Positions 33,405 to 46,390 of a stretch of 64,000 nucleotides of DNA are shown piece by piece. A model generated the notes under the pieces. It did no database searches, was not told where the DNA came from, and saw nothing but the letters and a program-made list of their open reading frames with translations. Where the stretch lies: positions 21,718,156-21,782,155 of the forward strand of contig NC_059348.1 in the NCBI RefSeq assembly GCF_019703515.2, in the 5' to 3' direction. The position numbers were made by a program, and so were the translations under genes. The stretch is from Myxocyprinus asiaticus. Its lineage: Eukaryota; Chordata; Actinopteri; Cypriniformes; Catostomidae. Numbering within the stretch: position 1 is the first letter of the stretch; the number at the start of each line of letters is the position of its first letter.

Positions 33405-34680
33405 TCTGTATTATTGTGTGTGTGTCTGTGTGTTTGTGTTTGTTTGTGTGTGTTAATACTTAAAATGTGTGGGGAAAAAAACACTGACATTTAAGGTTAA
33501 ATGACTCGCGTAATGATCACTTTTCTATTTTGATCTTTGACGCATACAACTATAATGGAATACTGCTGTCTAATTTTAATAAGGGGTACATTGCAAATGC
33601 ACATATTACAGAACACTTCTCTAAAGTATATGGAGCCCAGATGTGTATTATCATGAAGGTAACATGGTCTGCCTGAAAATAAACATAAAATATAAAACAC
33701 TGACAAATCATCAGTAGTCTACATATGTAATACATATGAGGTTAGACTATCCAGAATTTTGATACAAATATTAAAAAGCAAGATGGCATGCTAACTCAAG
33801 CAAATCCAGACTGGTAATGTAAACAATTAGGTATACAATGTGTGTTCTAAAATTTGAATTAGTTATTTTTTGCAGACTTGTAGTTAAAAAGAGGTAGTTT
33901 GATTATTCGTTTCCACTGGTAAATGTCCTTGGCCATATCATTACGAAATAAGGTTCCTGATGAAACATGCTGTTAGGTGAAGCATCCAATTTACTGATTA
34001 AGTTGATCTTCAAAACACATTGATGAAACATTATAATAAGTATCCCTAAAGTGTAACTTTTTGTGTTTTCACAATGTTGTTGTCACAGTTGTTTAAAATT
34101 ACTTTTTTTGAGCTGTTTCCATTGCTTTGTGATTGTCCAAGAGAGAGATGGATTACATCGACGTTCGTTTGCTCTTCCTTGCATTCCCGGATGTCATCCT
34201 CGAATTTTGCCACCTGAATTTCTCAACCCGTATTAAAAACTTGAATACCGAGACCTGAATTTCACGACCTGATTTAAAAATTTTTTTTTTAATTTTACAT
34301 TTTTTTTTAGGTGAATTCACAAAAAATGTTTTCAAATATTTAAAATGAACTGCTAAAGTTTTCAATAACATCAAATTACACTCAGTCTTTTTTCAAGATC
34401 ATGAATCCGGAGGCTTTTTCAAATTCAAGTTCTTGTGATATAAAAATGACGCCATATTTAGGCCCATTAAAAAACTATCAAAATGACTGAAATTAAAAAC
34501 ATTTTCATCATAGTAGAGGTGTAGCCTATTCAAGTAATTGTTTTGTGTGAATTGCATTTTTCATGTATTTTGAATAACTAGCAAAAACAAAACAAAAAAT
34601 AGCATCACATCATTGACATATGATAATTATTATTGTGATTTGTTCTATTTTGATTCAATTTATTTCGTTCAACTTAACAG

Positions 34681-35280
34681 GTGCGCATCTTTGTAAACCA
34701 GCTGTATGATCCTGCATACATCTCATCAGGTGGAAAGCCAGATTACCGCAGTGATCTCTTGGCCATTCGATTCGCCTCCTTCAACCCCATCTTGGATCCA
34801 TGGGTTTATATTTTGTGTAGGAAAAACCTATTGATTAAGGGATGTGCGCGACTCAAATGCACGATTGGTCTGAGGAAAGGGGATCATAGTCGTGGTTTTG
34901 GTTGGATGGATAGTCGGCACTCACCTCCATCATTTGTGCACAGTAATTGCACAAGTTACGCGTCATTGCACACAGCCACCTGTAGAAACGAGGCTGGGAA
35001 ACAAACCTGCAGGATCAATAAATCCTATGTGGGCTTGACCCTTCGTCAGGCATGGGACTTTGATACAGCCCTGGCTAACTTTCATCCTTTCAGCGTCGAG
35101 CAGAATGGTATCATGGGTTTTGATGAAGATGGAGCATCAGACTCCAAACTGGACCTCGCCAGAACAGTTGGATGCAAGGGGCTACCAGCTGCTAATATAT
35201 TAGAGAATAAAGCTGAAGTAGTGACCTGCACCTTCAGTACACCAAGTTCATGTGTATCAGAAAAGGACATGAGACAGTGA
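34681..35280 (+). CDS. ptger4: Prostaglandin E2 receptor EP4, exon 2 (residues 281-479)
   Basis: The acceptor TTAACAG|GTGCGC joins in phase 0 to restore CSIPLV-VRIFVNQLY across ECL3. TM7 holds LAIRFASFNPILDPWVYI: R310 corresponds to the arginine that binds the prostanoid carboxylate, and DPWVY (319-323) is the family form of NPxxY. A long cytoplasmic tail follows, rich in Ser/Thr and Cys, as in EP4, whose tail drives arrestin binding and internalisation. The stop is at 35278-35280. The joined protein has 479 residues, close to the roughly 490 of mammalian EP4. No internal stops or shifts are seen, so the gene looks intact. Confidence 0.94.
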   Translation: MRIFVNQLYDPAYISSGGKPDYRSDLLAIRFASFNPILDPWVYILCRKNLLIKGCARLKCTIGLRKGDHSRGFGWMDSRHSPPSFVHSNCTSYASLHTATCRNEAGKQTCRINKSYVGLTLRQAWDFDTALANFHPFSVEQNGIMGFDEDGASDSKLDLARTVGCKGLPAANILENKAEVVTCTFSTPSSCVSEKDMRQ

Positions 35281-35430
35281 CCTAAAGAGTTTAGGCTTTA
35301 ATGTGTGTGTGTTTTTTTTTTTGTTGTTTTTTTTTACAGTACATTTAATGGCACAACCATAAAAGTTTGTGATTTTATATGATCCCATGCTAGTTTTTTT
35401 CAGAGCTACGTATCTTCGCACTGTGAGAAA

Positions 35431-35436
35431 AATAAA
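35431..35436 (+). terminator. Polyadenylation signal of ptger4
   Basis: AATAAA, 151 bp after the stop codon, is the first canonical signal downstream. A miniature element begins almost at once (about 35440), so any longer 3'UTR would run into repeat sequence. Confidence 0.6.
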
Positions 35437-35439
35437 TTA

Positions 35440-36492
35440 GCTGTGTCCCAATTGACGCACTATACACTAAAAATATACACTATGCACTCAGCCATGTAGT
35501 GTATGAATTTTAAAAGTGTAGTTTTGCTCCAAATGGAACACGTAATTTTTTTTTTTTTACTACATGAGGCATTCACCATTTAACAGCTGACAGAAATGAC
35601 GTTTCAAACCCATGAAATCCACCTTTTTCCTGAACGCAGAAGTGTTCCACAATATGCCTGTTTTCAGTTTCCGGTCTCCAGTGTTTTCACTCATGTATAT
35701 TCTTAGCAGGTAATGTGATGTTTAAAGTATTACATTTGTTAAAACATTGCTCTATAGTGCCAATACTTCAGAAAGTCGAAATAACTGTTTGTTTGTTTGT
35801 TTTTTTGTTTTTGTTTTTTTTGACAGTGCATTAAGTGTGTAGATGACATGAAGCAATGGTCTGAGGTTAGTTAAGTTAATAGCATTAACTATTTTAAGTT
35901 GTTATGACCGCAACAACTGCATAAGTTGAGCCAGAAATTCATTTTCACTCCAACTAATGCTCGTTTTGGCAGTGTTTACATTGCTTCTCCAGACCAGAAA
36001 CAGAAAACAGGCCATTAGAATTATCATGGCGCCACCCAGTGGTTCCTCAGGGAAACTGTGGATAGGTTGCTGCTAGCTTTAGCACGTTAAACGCTAGCAC
36101 AAGCCAGCCTCAGTTCAACACTTCTATCTCAAACAAAGTACGTATTCAAACAGTGTGGAATGATGGTAAAGCATTCAGCTTACATTTATAAGGTGCTGTC
36201 TTCACTGAAGTTTCACTAGTTTGTACATTCTCCATTATTTACAATTGTTTTGTCAGACCAGCAACGCAGCATGGTAACTCCACCCCTTCCGCTACGTATG
36301 GCAAGCCGAGAGCGATGAGTGCACAAAGTGTCCAAGATTCCACACTCCATTTTGACGGTTGAAAAAGTGCATCATCCGGGTACTTATAGTACACTTCTTT
36401 ATGCTGCACCTTCAGTATTAACATACTGCTCACACTACTTACACTACAAAATGAGGTAGAATAGTGCAGAAGTGTGTGGTTTGGGACCACCT
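35440..36492. mobile_element. TIR element with GTCCCAA/TTGGGAC ends
   Basis: The left end CTGTGTCCCAATTGACGCAC and the right end (inverted GTGGTCCCAAACCACACACT) form a rough inverted pair with TACACTA-rich subterminal sequence. No transposase is present. Frames within are chance. Confidence 0.5.
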
Positions 36493-36892
36493 ATTAACTT
36501 TTTCTCTTTTCTGTGACAGTTTATTTCCACAAATAATTCTGTGAATTTGCTTAATTCTGACCTGGAATGAACCATTTTTAGGATTATGTGCCATTTTGTA
36601 TGTTGGGCTGTACTTGACTGTGACTTGTAAAACTGTGAATAATTTATTAAAGGTGCAATTTTCATTAGAATATGCAAGAGTACAATTGACCAACAAATAC
36701 TACACAACTAAACAATGACTGCTTGCATTATTAAAAAACAAAACAAAAAACAATCTACTTGTCTTGTAATTCCATTATTTCAAATCAAATAATAAAATCC
36801 TATCCTATTGTTTTTGTGACAGACATTATTCATATGCGCTTATGATGTCAGCATTTTAATTTAAATTCCACTAATTCTTAATATAATGGTCT

Positions 36893-36895
<3 letters not shown>

Positions 36896-36923
<28 letters not shown>

Positions 36924-37038
36924 ATACTTCTATCCAACTTCTATCCAAACTTTTAGTCAGATTGTCTTGCAGACTGTATTCGGGTACATACATATATAGT
37001 ATATGTATACAGTATATATATATATATTAGTCTACAAG
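36896..37038. repeat. (CA)n tract followed by an inverted repeat with a TA-rich loop
   Basis: (CA)n lies at 36896-36922. GATTGTCTTGCAGACT (about 36960) pairs with AGTCTACAAGACAATC (about 37029) with one mismatch, across a TATA-rich loop. Confidence 0.6.
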
Positions 37039-37348
37039 ACAATCAAAATCTAGAGTTATTTAGATCTCGACTATTTCACTCTGAGGTTGTCACAAGCCAG
37101 CAGGTGGGCAGAGTAAAACAAATTTATCTTGACATAAATGTAACTGCCACTGTACAAATTAAGCTAATCAATTCTTAAATATTTTAACGGTGAAAAATGA
37201 AATGTGTTTGATAAATACCAACAAGGTGTGAAATGACCCTTTGGTACTATTGAATTTCCATTAGTGTGTCTTATCTAAGGGATGTTTACACAAGATCCTC
37301 ATGGAACTAGCACGCCTAGTTCTAAAATGTAATATTAAAGAGACATTC

Positions 37349-37386
37349 TTCTTCTCTTCTCTTCTCTTCTCTTCTCTTCTCTTCTC
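37349..37386 (+). repeat. (CTTCT)n microsatellite
   Basis: Seven to eight pentamer repeats. Confidence 0.9.
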
Positions 37387-37389
37387 ACA

Positions 37390-38295
37390 TGAATACATAA
37401 AAAATAGTTTCAGATGGTATTCATACTATAGATTGTCATACCACAGGACATATTATAATAAATATAAAAATATTATTATTTATACAAATTATTTCTTTAA
37501 ATACTTATCTACACAAACTTGTTTAAAGACTTCTGGAGTCAAATATCTGCCTCATAAATATCATGTTGGTGTACACAGCATGGAATTCCAGCTCTCACGC
37601 TACAGGTCCAGACCTTCATTCACACAATGGGAGGCCTTGGAACTGAATTGTCTATTGATTTCAGAGCTACCATGTGATCAAACACGTCTCTCATGGTAAG
37701 TCTATCTGCAACATTGTGGAATTACCATCTAATTAACTGAGGCACAAAGAATAGTCAAAGCTGAAAGTCACACAGGCTACTGAGATTACTTGTCCTCGAC
37801 ATTACTTGTGGCTTTGTTGTCTGATATGTAGAGTAGGCCTATTGTAGTAAATACTTTTAATGTTAAAACCATTGAAATTGTTGGTTGGCAGTTCATCAGG
37901 TAAATGTGGAATTGTCTTGAACTATTTTTGCAGCCCTGTTCAAATGCAATATTTACCTTAGTGTGTGCACATAGACTTAACTCTCTTGACCATTAAGCAT
38001 TGCCTTAGCTTATATTGACCAGCAGATGTCAATATCACACAGTTATTAATTTGAACACTTTGAATTTTTTTTTTAAACTAGTTTAGGTTCCCTATTGAGC
38101 TGGCTAAAAGTCAATTAAAGTTACTTAATTAAACTGTTAAATTTAGCACCAGTTAGGGTAAGAAAAGCCATGTACAGACACTTCTATTCTTGCAGAAATT
38201 ACATTACACAAAGATGGCTAATCTGACTGTTCGCCCAAAGAATTAATGGACTACTTAAAAATCATCATTAAAATATAGCCAGTCCTTAAAGACAC
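37390..38295. other. No recognisable gene
   Basis: AT-rich, with only short chance frames. Confidence 0.45.
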
Positions 38296-38299
38296 ACCA

Positions 38300-38630
38300 T
38301 GTTCAAACTTAAAATAATAATGAACCCAAAAAGGAAAAAAACTCACATAATTTAGCCTACTCGTCTTTCTTTCTTCTGTGGTACACAAAAGGGGAAAATT
38401 TCAAGAATGAAGGCTTAATGGGCATAAATAAATCTGAAAAGTATCATAAAAGGACCGTTCAGTTCGGGCGTTATAAGTCTGATGAAGCCATACGATAACA
38501 TTGTGTGATAAACAGATAAATATGTATGTAGTTTGTTGCTAAAATTATCCAAAAATGACATTTATATATCCCCTTGAAGTGTTCATGATGAAACGAAGTC
38601 CAATTCATGAGCCAATACCATCCCAAATGG
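38300..38630. mobile_element. Degraded relative of the TTAA-type MITE family
   Basis: AATGAACCCAAAAAGGAAAA, TTTCTTCTGTGGTACACAAAA and a later ATGAAGCCATACGATA block follow the order of the family's better copies. Confidence 0.45.
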
Positions 38631-39189
38631 AACAAGAATATTTTTTTATTACTTTTATTAAGAATAAGTATTTGCTGTTTTTTGGCTGAAGGAAGTGTCG
38701 TCTCAAACGCACGCGATGCATTGCTACTAGCTTTAGCAAGTTAGCCAAACCCAGTTCAACACTTAACACAAAAGTGTTCACATTCAGAGAAATATTGATG
38801 GGTCATTTGTTTATTTAAAATTTCTTTAAAAATAATTTTTATTCATGTCTTTTTCCACTAAATTATGCAATCTGAAAGACTAAATTGCTATATTTCAAAT
38901 TGCATGTGTTAACATAGGCCTACAGTATATCCAGAATTGGGGAGGCTGCTGTTACAATTTGTCATTGCAAAAATGTACATTAGAAGAAGTTATTACATCA
39001 TGCATACCTACCTCAAAGGCCACATGACAGGGACTTCTGCATACAATGCCATATTATGGTACTATCCTTAAAACCTTCATATTAAATGTAAAAAATAAAA
39101 TAAAAAATAAAGTTTTGACTGATGGAACATATAGTAAATAAATAAATGATTACAGAAACAAATGGTTTGTCTAAATTGTTCAAGTAGTC

Positions 39190-39800
39190 TTGTACAGTTG
39201 TGCTCAAAAGTTTGCATACCCTGGCAGAAATTGCGAAATTTTGGCATTGATTTTGAAAATATGACTGATCATGCAAAAAAACTGTCTTTTATTTAAGGAT
39301 AGTGATCATATGAAGCCATTTATTATCACATAGTTTTTGGCTCCTTTTTAAATCATAATGATAACAGAAATCACCCAAATGGCCCTGATCAAAAGTTTAC
39401 ATACCCTTGAATGTAAATGGAAATCACATTAGATCAGTAAAAGAAGCTGTCATAACCACTCAATGATTATTTAAAGTGATGTATACCTATGTAGCCTACT
39501 GTGCAAAAGTTTTAGGCACTTGTGAAAAAATGTTCATAGTGAGGATGTCTTCCAAATTAATGCCATAAACAGTTTTTATCATACAAAGTCCGGTAAACAA
39601 AAAAATCTAAATCAATATTTGGTGCGACAACCTTTGCCTTCAAAACAGCCCCAATTCTCCTATGTAGCTACACCTGGACACAGTTTTTCTTGGTTGTTGG
39701 CAGATAGGATGTTCCAAGCTTCTTGGAGAACTCACCACAGATCTTTTATCTAACTATTTGAAGACAAATGTTTTTGTGAAAAATATAATGCGCCTTAGAC
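39190..39800. mobile_element. Two degraded Tc1/mariner-type fragments
   Basis: GTTGTGCTCAAAAGTTTGCATA (about 39198) and AAAAGTTTACATACCCTTGA (about 39393) look like ends of one Tc1-type element. CTACTGTGCAAAAGTTTTAGGCA (about 39498) begins another, with matching GCGCCTTAGACTTTTATA near 39790. Neither retains a readable transposase. Confidence 0.45.
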
Positions 39801-40319
39801 TTTTATAATCTTTACATTTTTCATTCATGGCACTAATGCAAAGCTAAATGCTGCAGTAAAGGTGGTCATAATATTCACCTGTTATCCTCTGCTATTGTAT
39901 TTTATTATGAAGTTTGTTTTCTTTTGATCTTTTATTGATCTTTTCTATTCCAGTTACCAAACTAATGGAGGTTTTTCTATGCAGCATGCTTAAGCAATTG
40001 CAAAAGAAAGTAGATAGGCTACACAAAGCGTTATTAAGTCACTGGAAATGTTCTGAAATACTAGTCATAGCAAAATCTTACCTTCCGTTCTCTTCTTTTT
40101 AAATAATGTCCAAAATATTCCCTTGAACTGTTTTCTTGGCCACTTTTGAAGGTGCTTTTTGGCAGGGTAAAGAGAGCACGCACGCTCATGTTTGCCAGAT
40201 TGTGCAAATTAAGTGGAAATCTGGCAGAAATTTCCAGACTGTATAAGTGTAGGCTAAAGCTCTGATTGGGGTATTACATCTCTTGATACCGGGCAACCCC
40301 AAACATGTTAAATCTACAT

Positions 40320-40770
40320 AGGCGTCTTCACACAGCAGAGTTAAGCCTGCTCTGAGCCTGCTCAAAATTCTGTGTAAAGATGCAAAAGCCAGACAAAATT
40401 AAGCCTGCTCTGACCCACCTCAGCCCCTAGAATCAAAGGCAGTTCTGAGGCTGCTTAAATTCTGTGTAAATGAAATGTGGAATCAGAGCAGACATAAACT
40501 TTGTTGTTGTTGTTATGATAGAGCATATATTTCATAATTTAGATTCATATTTGAAAGAATAACTTCATATTTTCAGTCGTTCCATGTTTCTGTTTTCATA
40601 ATTTTATATTTAAAACTTTAATCTCATGACATTATTGATGCAGTTGTTATTGCTGTGTAAATACATTTATGCCTGCTCTGAGCAGCATTAAACAGTCTGT
40701 GTAAATGCACCTAAATGCCACTTTTGATGCAGCTTCTGTGCCACCTTTGCAGTGTAAAGATGGCCCATGA
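40320..40770. mobile_element. MITE with GGCRTCTTYACACTGC-type ends
   Basis: The left GGCGTCTTCACACAGCAGAG and the right (inverted GGCCATCTTTACACTGCAAA) are imperfect inverted termini. The interior repeats GCCTGCTCTGA several times. No coding sequence. Confidence 0.5.
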
Positions 40771-41488
40771 CTCTTGGGAATATTCCATTTTGATCAAAAT
40801 TTAAAAGCTCACCTTACATATAAAAAAAAAAAGATTCCACTAATTCATAAATAATATTGTATATTTTTACAATCCTATGATGAACATAATTACAAACTGA
40901 CAACTGTTGTTGTCCTAACTTCATAAGCATGTAATTCTGGTTCGGTTTGCTTTATCTCCCTAATGCAGCTGAGCACTCACATATGCACTCGTCCATAGAC
41001 AACAAGTGTATATTTAGAGCGTATAGACCTTCCTCACTGTTACATCAAATTTCTCAGCCGCTGAGTTGACTAGAAGCACAATCTAGGGGTAGCTGAAAAG
41101 CTGAGATCCTCAGTTTTGATGATGTATAACATTTAATCATAAACCTATTTTGCTGATGATTTGTTTATCATACATTTTATCTGGTTATCATGCAACTGGA
41201 CTGCATATTTTGTTCTGAACTTCTGAGACATAACATTGAGTAATTTACCCAAACAAGCTCACAGAGAAGTAAACAATGGCAAATTTTAAATAAAACAGCC
41301 TAAGGTAAGAGTAGGTATAGAGCTTGTGGCTATTTAGGGCTTACAGAAGCAGTAATAAGGGCAGACTTGAAACATTTATCTTTGATGTCTTACAGAGATC
41401 ATATTTAACATTGTGATTCTTTTGATAAACATTCAAACTGTGGAACCACATAGTCACATTCCTATGACCGAGAGCTTTCATTGATATA

Positions 41489-42336
41489 CAGGGTTGGGGA
41501 GTAACTGAATACATGTAAAGGGATTACGTATTTAAAATACAAAATATAAGTAACTGTATTCCACTACAGTTACAATTTAAATCATTAGTAATTATAATAC
41601 AGTTACATTCAAAAAGTATTTTGATTACTGAAGAGATTACTTTGTATTTTATTGTCATTTGTTTCATTTAATATTTAGTCCCTTCAGATGGAAAACATTT
41701 ATACATATAAATGATGTGATCCAAAGTGCATTTGAACAGCGGTGAAACACTTTCTTATGATGTGTTACATTCATACGAGCAGACAGAGAAGTAAGTTTGA
41801 AGTAAGTTTGGAGCAGAAGAAATAGAAATAAACCTTGTGTAAATTGTCAGCTTTACGCTAAGCTAAAATGCTATTTCTAGCCATTTTACATGCACATGTT
41901 ACCAGGAACGATCATATTTTTTATCAAGAAAATTCACATTAGATCATAATTTCTTTTTTTCTAGTAAGACCTTCAATATTAGAGCAAAAATCGCATTCTT
42001 GATAATCATTTTTGTATTGTTTTCCTGTAAAAATATCTAAAAATCTTTAAAACAAAATCAATTAGATTTATCTTGTTTTAGAAACAACACTGCATGAGAT
42101 ATTTAGGTTTTTCAGATAATATATTTTTAATGTGTATTTTGTCTTACTGTACTGGCAGAGTTTTTATAGTCAAAACAAGTGAAAAAATCTACCAGTGCTG
42201 AAGAAGTAATCCAAAGTATTTAGAATATGTTACTGACCTTGAGTAATCTAACGGAACACGTTACAAATTACATTTTACAGCATGTATTCTGTAATCTGTA
42301 GTGGAATACATTTCAAAAGTAACCCTCCCAACCCTG
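41489..42336. mobile_element. hAT-type MITE with perfect 8-bp duplication
   Basis: CAGGGTTGGGGAGTAACTGA on the left and (inverted) CAGGGTTGGGAGGGTTACTT on the right are flanked by TTGATATA at 41481-41488 and 42337-42344. The 848-bp element has extended inverted ends (GAATACATGTA...GGATTACG and AATCTGTAGTGGAATACA) and no transposase. Confidence 0.85.
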
Positions 42337-42548
42337 TTGATATATGACATGTCTATTTAAGTGATATATGAAACACTTTCATATTTACATTTCTTTGCTC
42401 ATTTGCACCACAAAGGTTGTCAGGTCTTATCTTATTTTATGTTACATAAATGCAAAAGTGATGGCATTCTATGAAAATGTCAGATTCTAAGCTTTCAAAT
42501 AGTACCACACATGAGCGACATGTGTATCCAGGGACTTTTTTGTTATCA

Positions 42549-43546
42549 CACACTGTAAAAAACGTCCTTAATTTGAACGTAAAAAACAAAAACGTAAATT
42601 GGTTAATGAGTAGTTACCGTGAAATACACGTAAATAAATTGTAATATGTTTAAAAATACAATACATGTAGTTTTATGGTAAATGTTATGGTAAAACATTT
42701 TTTTTTTAAATTGTAAAAAGTATGATTTTTCCATATAATTAACGGTTAAAATTTATATGTTTAACAAGAGGGTACATGCACTTTTTATGGTAAATTATTG
42801 TTAAAATTACGGTAAAAAAAAACAGTATTTGAGCATTCCCAGAATTCCCTGCGTGACCCATTACATTTCATTATATTTTATGGGAATAGTTATGTTTCTT
42901 ATTTTTAATATCAGTTATGTACTTTGGGGTGTTCTGTGTTATATTTGATGTAGTTTAGTTCATGTTTATTGCATAATTTTTATTTCATATTGTAACGAGT
43001 AGGGGATGGGCAAGGAGGAGGCGGGAACCGGCTGAGCAGTCAACTAAACTTTTAATGACAAACTCAACTTAAACCAACATAAAACATAAGACACACACAC
43101 AGCGGCCATGTGCGTCTCTCTCTCTCTTGAACTGGCACCTTCGGCTCCCCTTTATCTCACTCTCCCGCTGAGCAATTGACTCAGCGCCGGCTGTGCACCC
43201 TCACGGCCCGGCCACGCCCTCCTCCTCATCACACGTGTTATCCTGATGGTGGTAAGTGTTTGTGTGAGTGACACTGAGCACTGTCTCTGTATGTTTATTG
43301 GTCATTGCTCATGGAAGGGCCACTATTGATGAACTTCATGTCATCATGTGCCCTTCTGTGGTGATTAACAATACTGCACCGTAAAATATGCTGTAAAAAC
43401 AACAGTTTTAAATTGTAAAATGTACAGGTTGTTCTGTAAAGATGTTTATATTTTTACTGTATTTTTTACATAATTATTCTGGCAACCACAGCTGCCAATT
43501 TTTTAGTTTTTTGTAAAAACAATGGGATTTGTTTTTTTACAATGCA
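42549..43546. mobile_element. CACTGTAAAAAA-ended element split by an LTR
   Basis: The left end CACTGTAAAAAACG and the right TTTTTTTACAATG (inverted CATTGTAAAAAAA) enclose AT-rich sequence dominated by GTAAAA-type motifs. The LTR at 42991-43233 lies inside. Confidence 0.5.
42991..43233 (+). mobile_element. Solo LTR of the 15718 family
   Basis: The 243-bp unit TGTAACGAGTAGGG ... CTCATCACA shares GGAGGAGGCGGGAACCGGCT, the CTCTCTCTCT run and the GC-rich 3' third with the copy at 15718. TG...CA ends are present, but flanking pentamers do not match (CATAT versus CGTGT), so its target duplication has decayed or the ends are misplaced. Confidence 0.65.
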
Positions 43547-44159
43547 ATCTTGTAATCACAAAAGCTCCTGGCCCTGCCCACTGGGTCCACAGCGTTGAAG
43601 AGGGTGAAGTCTGTTATTTATCATGCGTAGAGAATAAATCATTATTATTATTATTATTATTTTTTTGCATGATCAGTTCTAAGTAATACATGACAGAGTT
43701 GATCTAAAGGAGATGGTAATGAGGGATGGCATCCCCACTCCCTCCTCAACTTGAGCCCTGACTCTGCCCCTACTGCCATGCAGGGCAAGCCGAGACCATT
43801 TAGTGAATGAATTATCCTAATGCTGCATTCATGTGCCATCGAATGTATCCCACTTCCCACTTCTGAAGTGGTAATTACGAGTATGTCACATTCATGTGTT
43901 TTGTTGTCGGTTGCCAGCCTGATAAGCATTACTCATGCAGCTTGCTGACAATAATGGTATTTTGGGCAAAAACATGCTATTTTCTTGGGGTAAAAATGTA
44001 CAATATGCATCAAATGGTTGCCAGTATACATAAATGTACAGAATATAACCAAAACGGCAAGCGTAAACAACTAGCTGTATCAATAAAAATTCATAGAAGC
44101 TATCATTCACTAAAGAAACCATACTCTCCTCTGCCATGTTGAAGGTTTACATCTCCTCC

Positions 44160-44280
44160 CAACTTAAATTCACCTTTTGTGTTCCATGGAAGAAAGAAAA
44201 TCACATCAGTTTGGAATTACATGAGGGTGCGTAAATAACAGAATTTTTTTTTTTTTTTTGTGAACTAACCCTTTAGCTAG
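44160..44280 (-). mobile_element. Inverted end of the TTAA-type MITE family
   Basis: TTTTGTGTTCCATGGAAGAAAG, ATTACATGAGGGTG and a T-rich GTGAACTAACCCTTTA end are the reverse complement of the family's left terminus. Confidence 0.6.
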
Positions 44281-44289
44281 ACCACTGAA

Positions 44290-45280
44290 GAGTACTAAAC
44301 ATTGTTATAATGTCCTCGTAGGCATCTGGTCCTAGTAGTGCAGTTATCCCTTTAAAATGTAGAAGAGGCTCCAATCTCCTGTTAATTAAGTTCACCCACT
44401 GTGTGAGAGGTGCAAACTCACTGCACAGAGGCCCCTGAGCCACAGCCAGGCTGGTCCGTGAGGGGTGTGCTCATTAGCAGCCCAACAACAGATGGAAACG
44501 TTCTTTGCACTTTAGCAGATGAGAGGTTCACCTAGGGCCTAATGGTGCTATAATGTACATACATGTCTCCAAGCAGTCTACCTGACTACCTGATGATTGT
44601 CATTAGCTGAACTGAGACGAGAGGTCAATGGAGGAAAAAGCTCTTGTGCTGCAGATTAAATTTTTTACAATTTAAAAGTGTTTAATGTACACATACTTAT
44701 TCCTCATTTTCATTTGTTTGTAAATTAGGCTTTTCTTCAGACCTAAAATGCAAGACATGGCAATGTACAAACACATTTATGCTTGGAATTTAAAAAGACA
44801 AATTTTCTCTAGAAATGGATGGTTGCCAGAGAAAGATGTTACATACGATGTACTCTATTTGTTGCTATGTCTAGATTAAAATTCAAGGACAAGAATCTTA
44901 ATTCACATTTTGTATAAACAGCTTTATTCCTATATAGAAAATATGAAATAAAAAAATAAAGAGTAACTTTGTCAATGACAACAACAATAATATTAGATAA
45001 CTAAAACATGTAAAATACTGAAGCAAAGCAATTTACTGTTATTGAGAAGTTTATATTTTTAAAAGTCTTTTTGGAGCAGCTTTCAAATGTTGAAACTGAA
45101 TACAACATCAAGGCTATTAAGGTCAGCAAGTTGGGCAGACAGATGGCCTAGTCAGAACAATATCCATCTCCCCCTCATCCGTAGAGTTTTGGAAGAAAAC
45201 TATTTTAATTTCCTTTTCATAAATTGAAGCTGAGACTTCCCTGTAGGTGTACTGAGAGTTTTATAACTCTTGGAGGACTC

Positions 45281-45311
<31 letters not shown>

Positions 45312-46390
45312 ATCCAATGAAGCATTTGTCATGATCTGACATGATATATACAAGTCCTTCTCATCCCATCAAAATATTTGGAATAAATATCTCAGTTTTT
45401 TACCCCAACTGTGATATTTTGCAGCTGACCCTGTTCAAAGCCTTGTTGTTATTCATGCTGGTTCATTATGAGATGACAGGGATTGCAGAACAGAGGCCAA
45501 GGTACTAACAAGAATAAATATAAACATCCAAAAGACATCTGTAGACATAGCAATAAATAAATAACTTAAATGAAAAAAATAAATATGATATCTGTTAGGT
45601 GTACAGTAAGTGTTAAGGGATGCATGGCATCCATCTGGTAACAATAAGATAAACAATGACAAATGCATTGTGGTCGTCATCTGTGTTGAAAAAAGAAAAC
45701 ACTAATGGGTCTGGATAAGCACTGTCAGTTGGACCCGATTAAATTATGCTATATTTATAAAATTATAATGGGGAAAACCCTGTACAAATGAAAAACTAGG
45801 GTGCAACCTCTATCACTTGCAAATTTTTTATTACTAAAGTAATACATGAACAATTTTAGAATGTCAAGCAAGATGAACCAGGGCTTGACTTTTAGTTTGG
45901 TATGTTGCTAAAACCAACTAGCTTCTCACTGCTTCAAACTTCTAAGAATAGTTTAATTTAATTTAGACATATATAATGCTTACCTAATGTATTTGTTAAT
46001 ATTTTTTAACATTATATGTACTTTGTATATTAATATTTGATGCACCAGCATCAATTAATTCAAAGGAAAGATATTGCATCGTCCTATAACCGGCTCTAGA
46101 CAGTAAAGCATCAAATACTAGTTTTTTGTTATATATTTACCTATTTTCACTTATATATATGTCATCAACTTACTATACAATTTTAATCTTAAAAACCGAC
46201 CTCATGGAACGGGATAAGTTTTAATAAGCATTAAAATGTACCAGAAAAACTGTTTATATCAGTCTGGTAAAATCCTGAGAAATGAAAGACCTGTGGCAAA
46301 TACAATCAACCTTCAGCGCTTCCAGCTAAAAGGGTAATACTAACTGGCCTATGTGTTTTCTATGGGCTAAACTTTTAATAATACTGCACA
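44290..46390. other. No recognisable gene; poly(A) tract
   Basis: A 29-bp A run lies at 45281-45309. Otherwise no coding frame or transposon end was recognised. Confidence 0.45.

Larger units (their letters stand above)
32450..34680 (+). other. ptger4: ptger4 intron
   Basis: GT (32450) to AG (34680, TTAACAG) with a T-rich tract before the acceptor. It holds a (TA)n(CA)n microsatellite, a strong hairpin, a (TTA)n run and a SINE, each listed separately. No other frame is supported. Confidence 0.92.
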
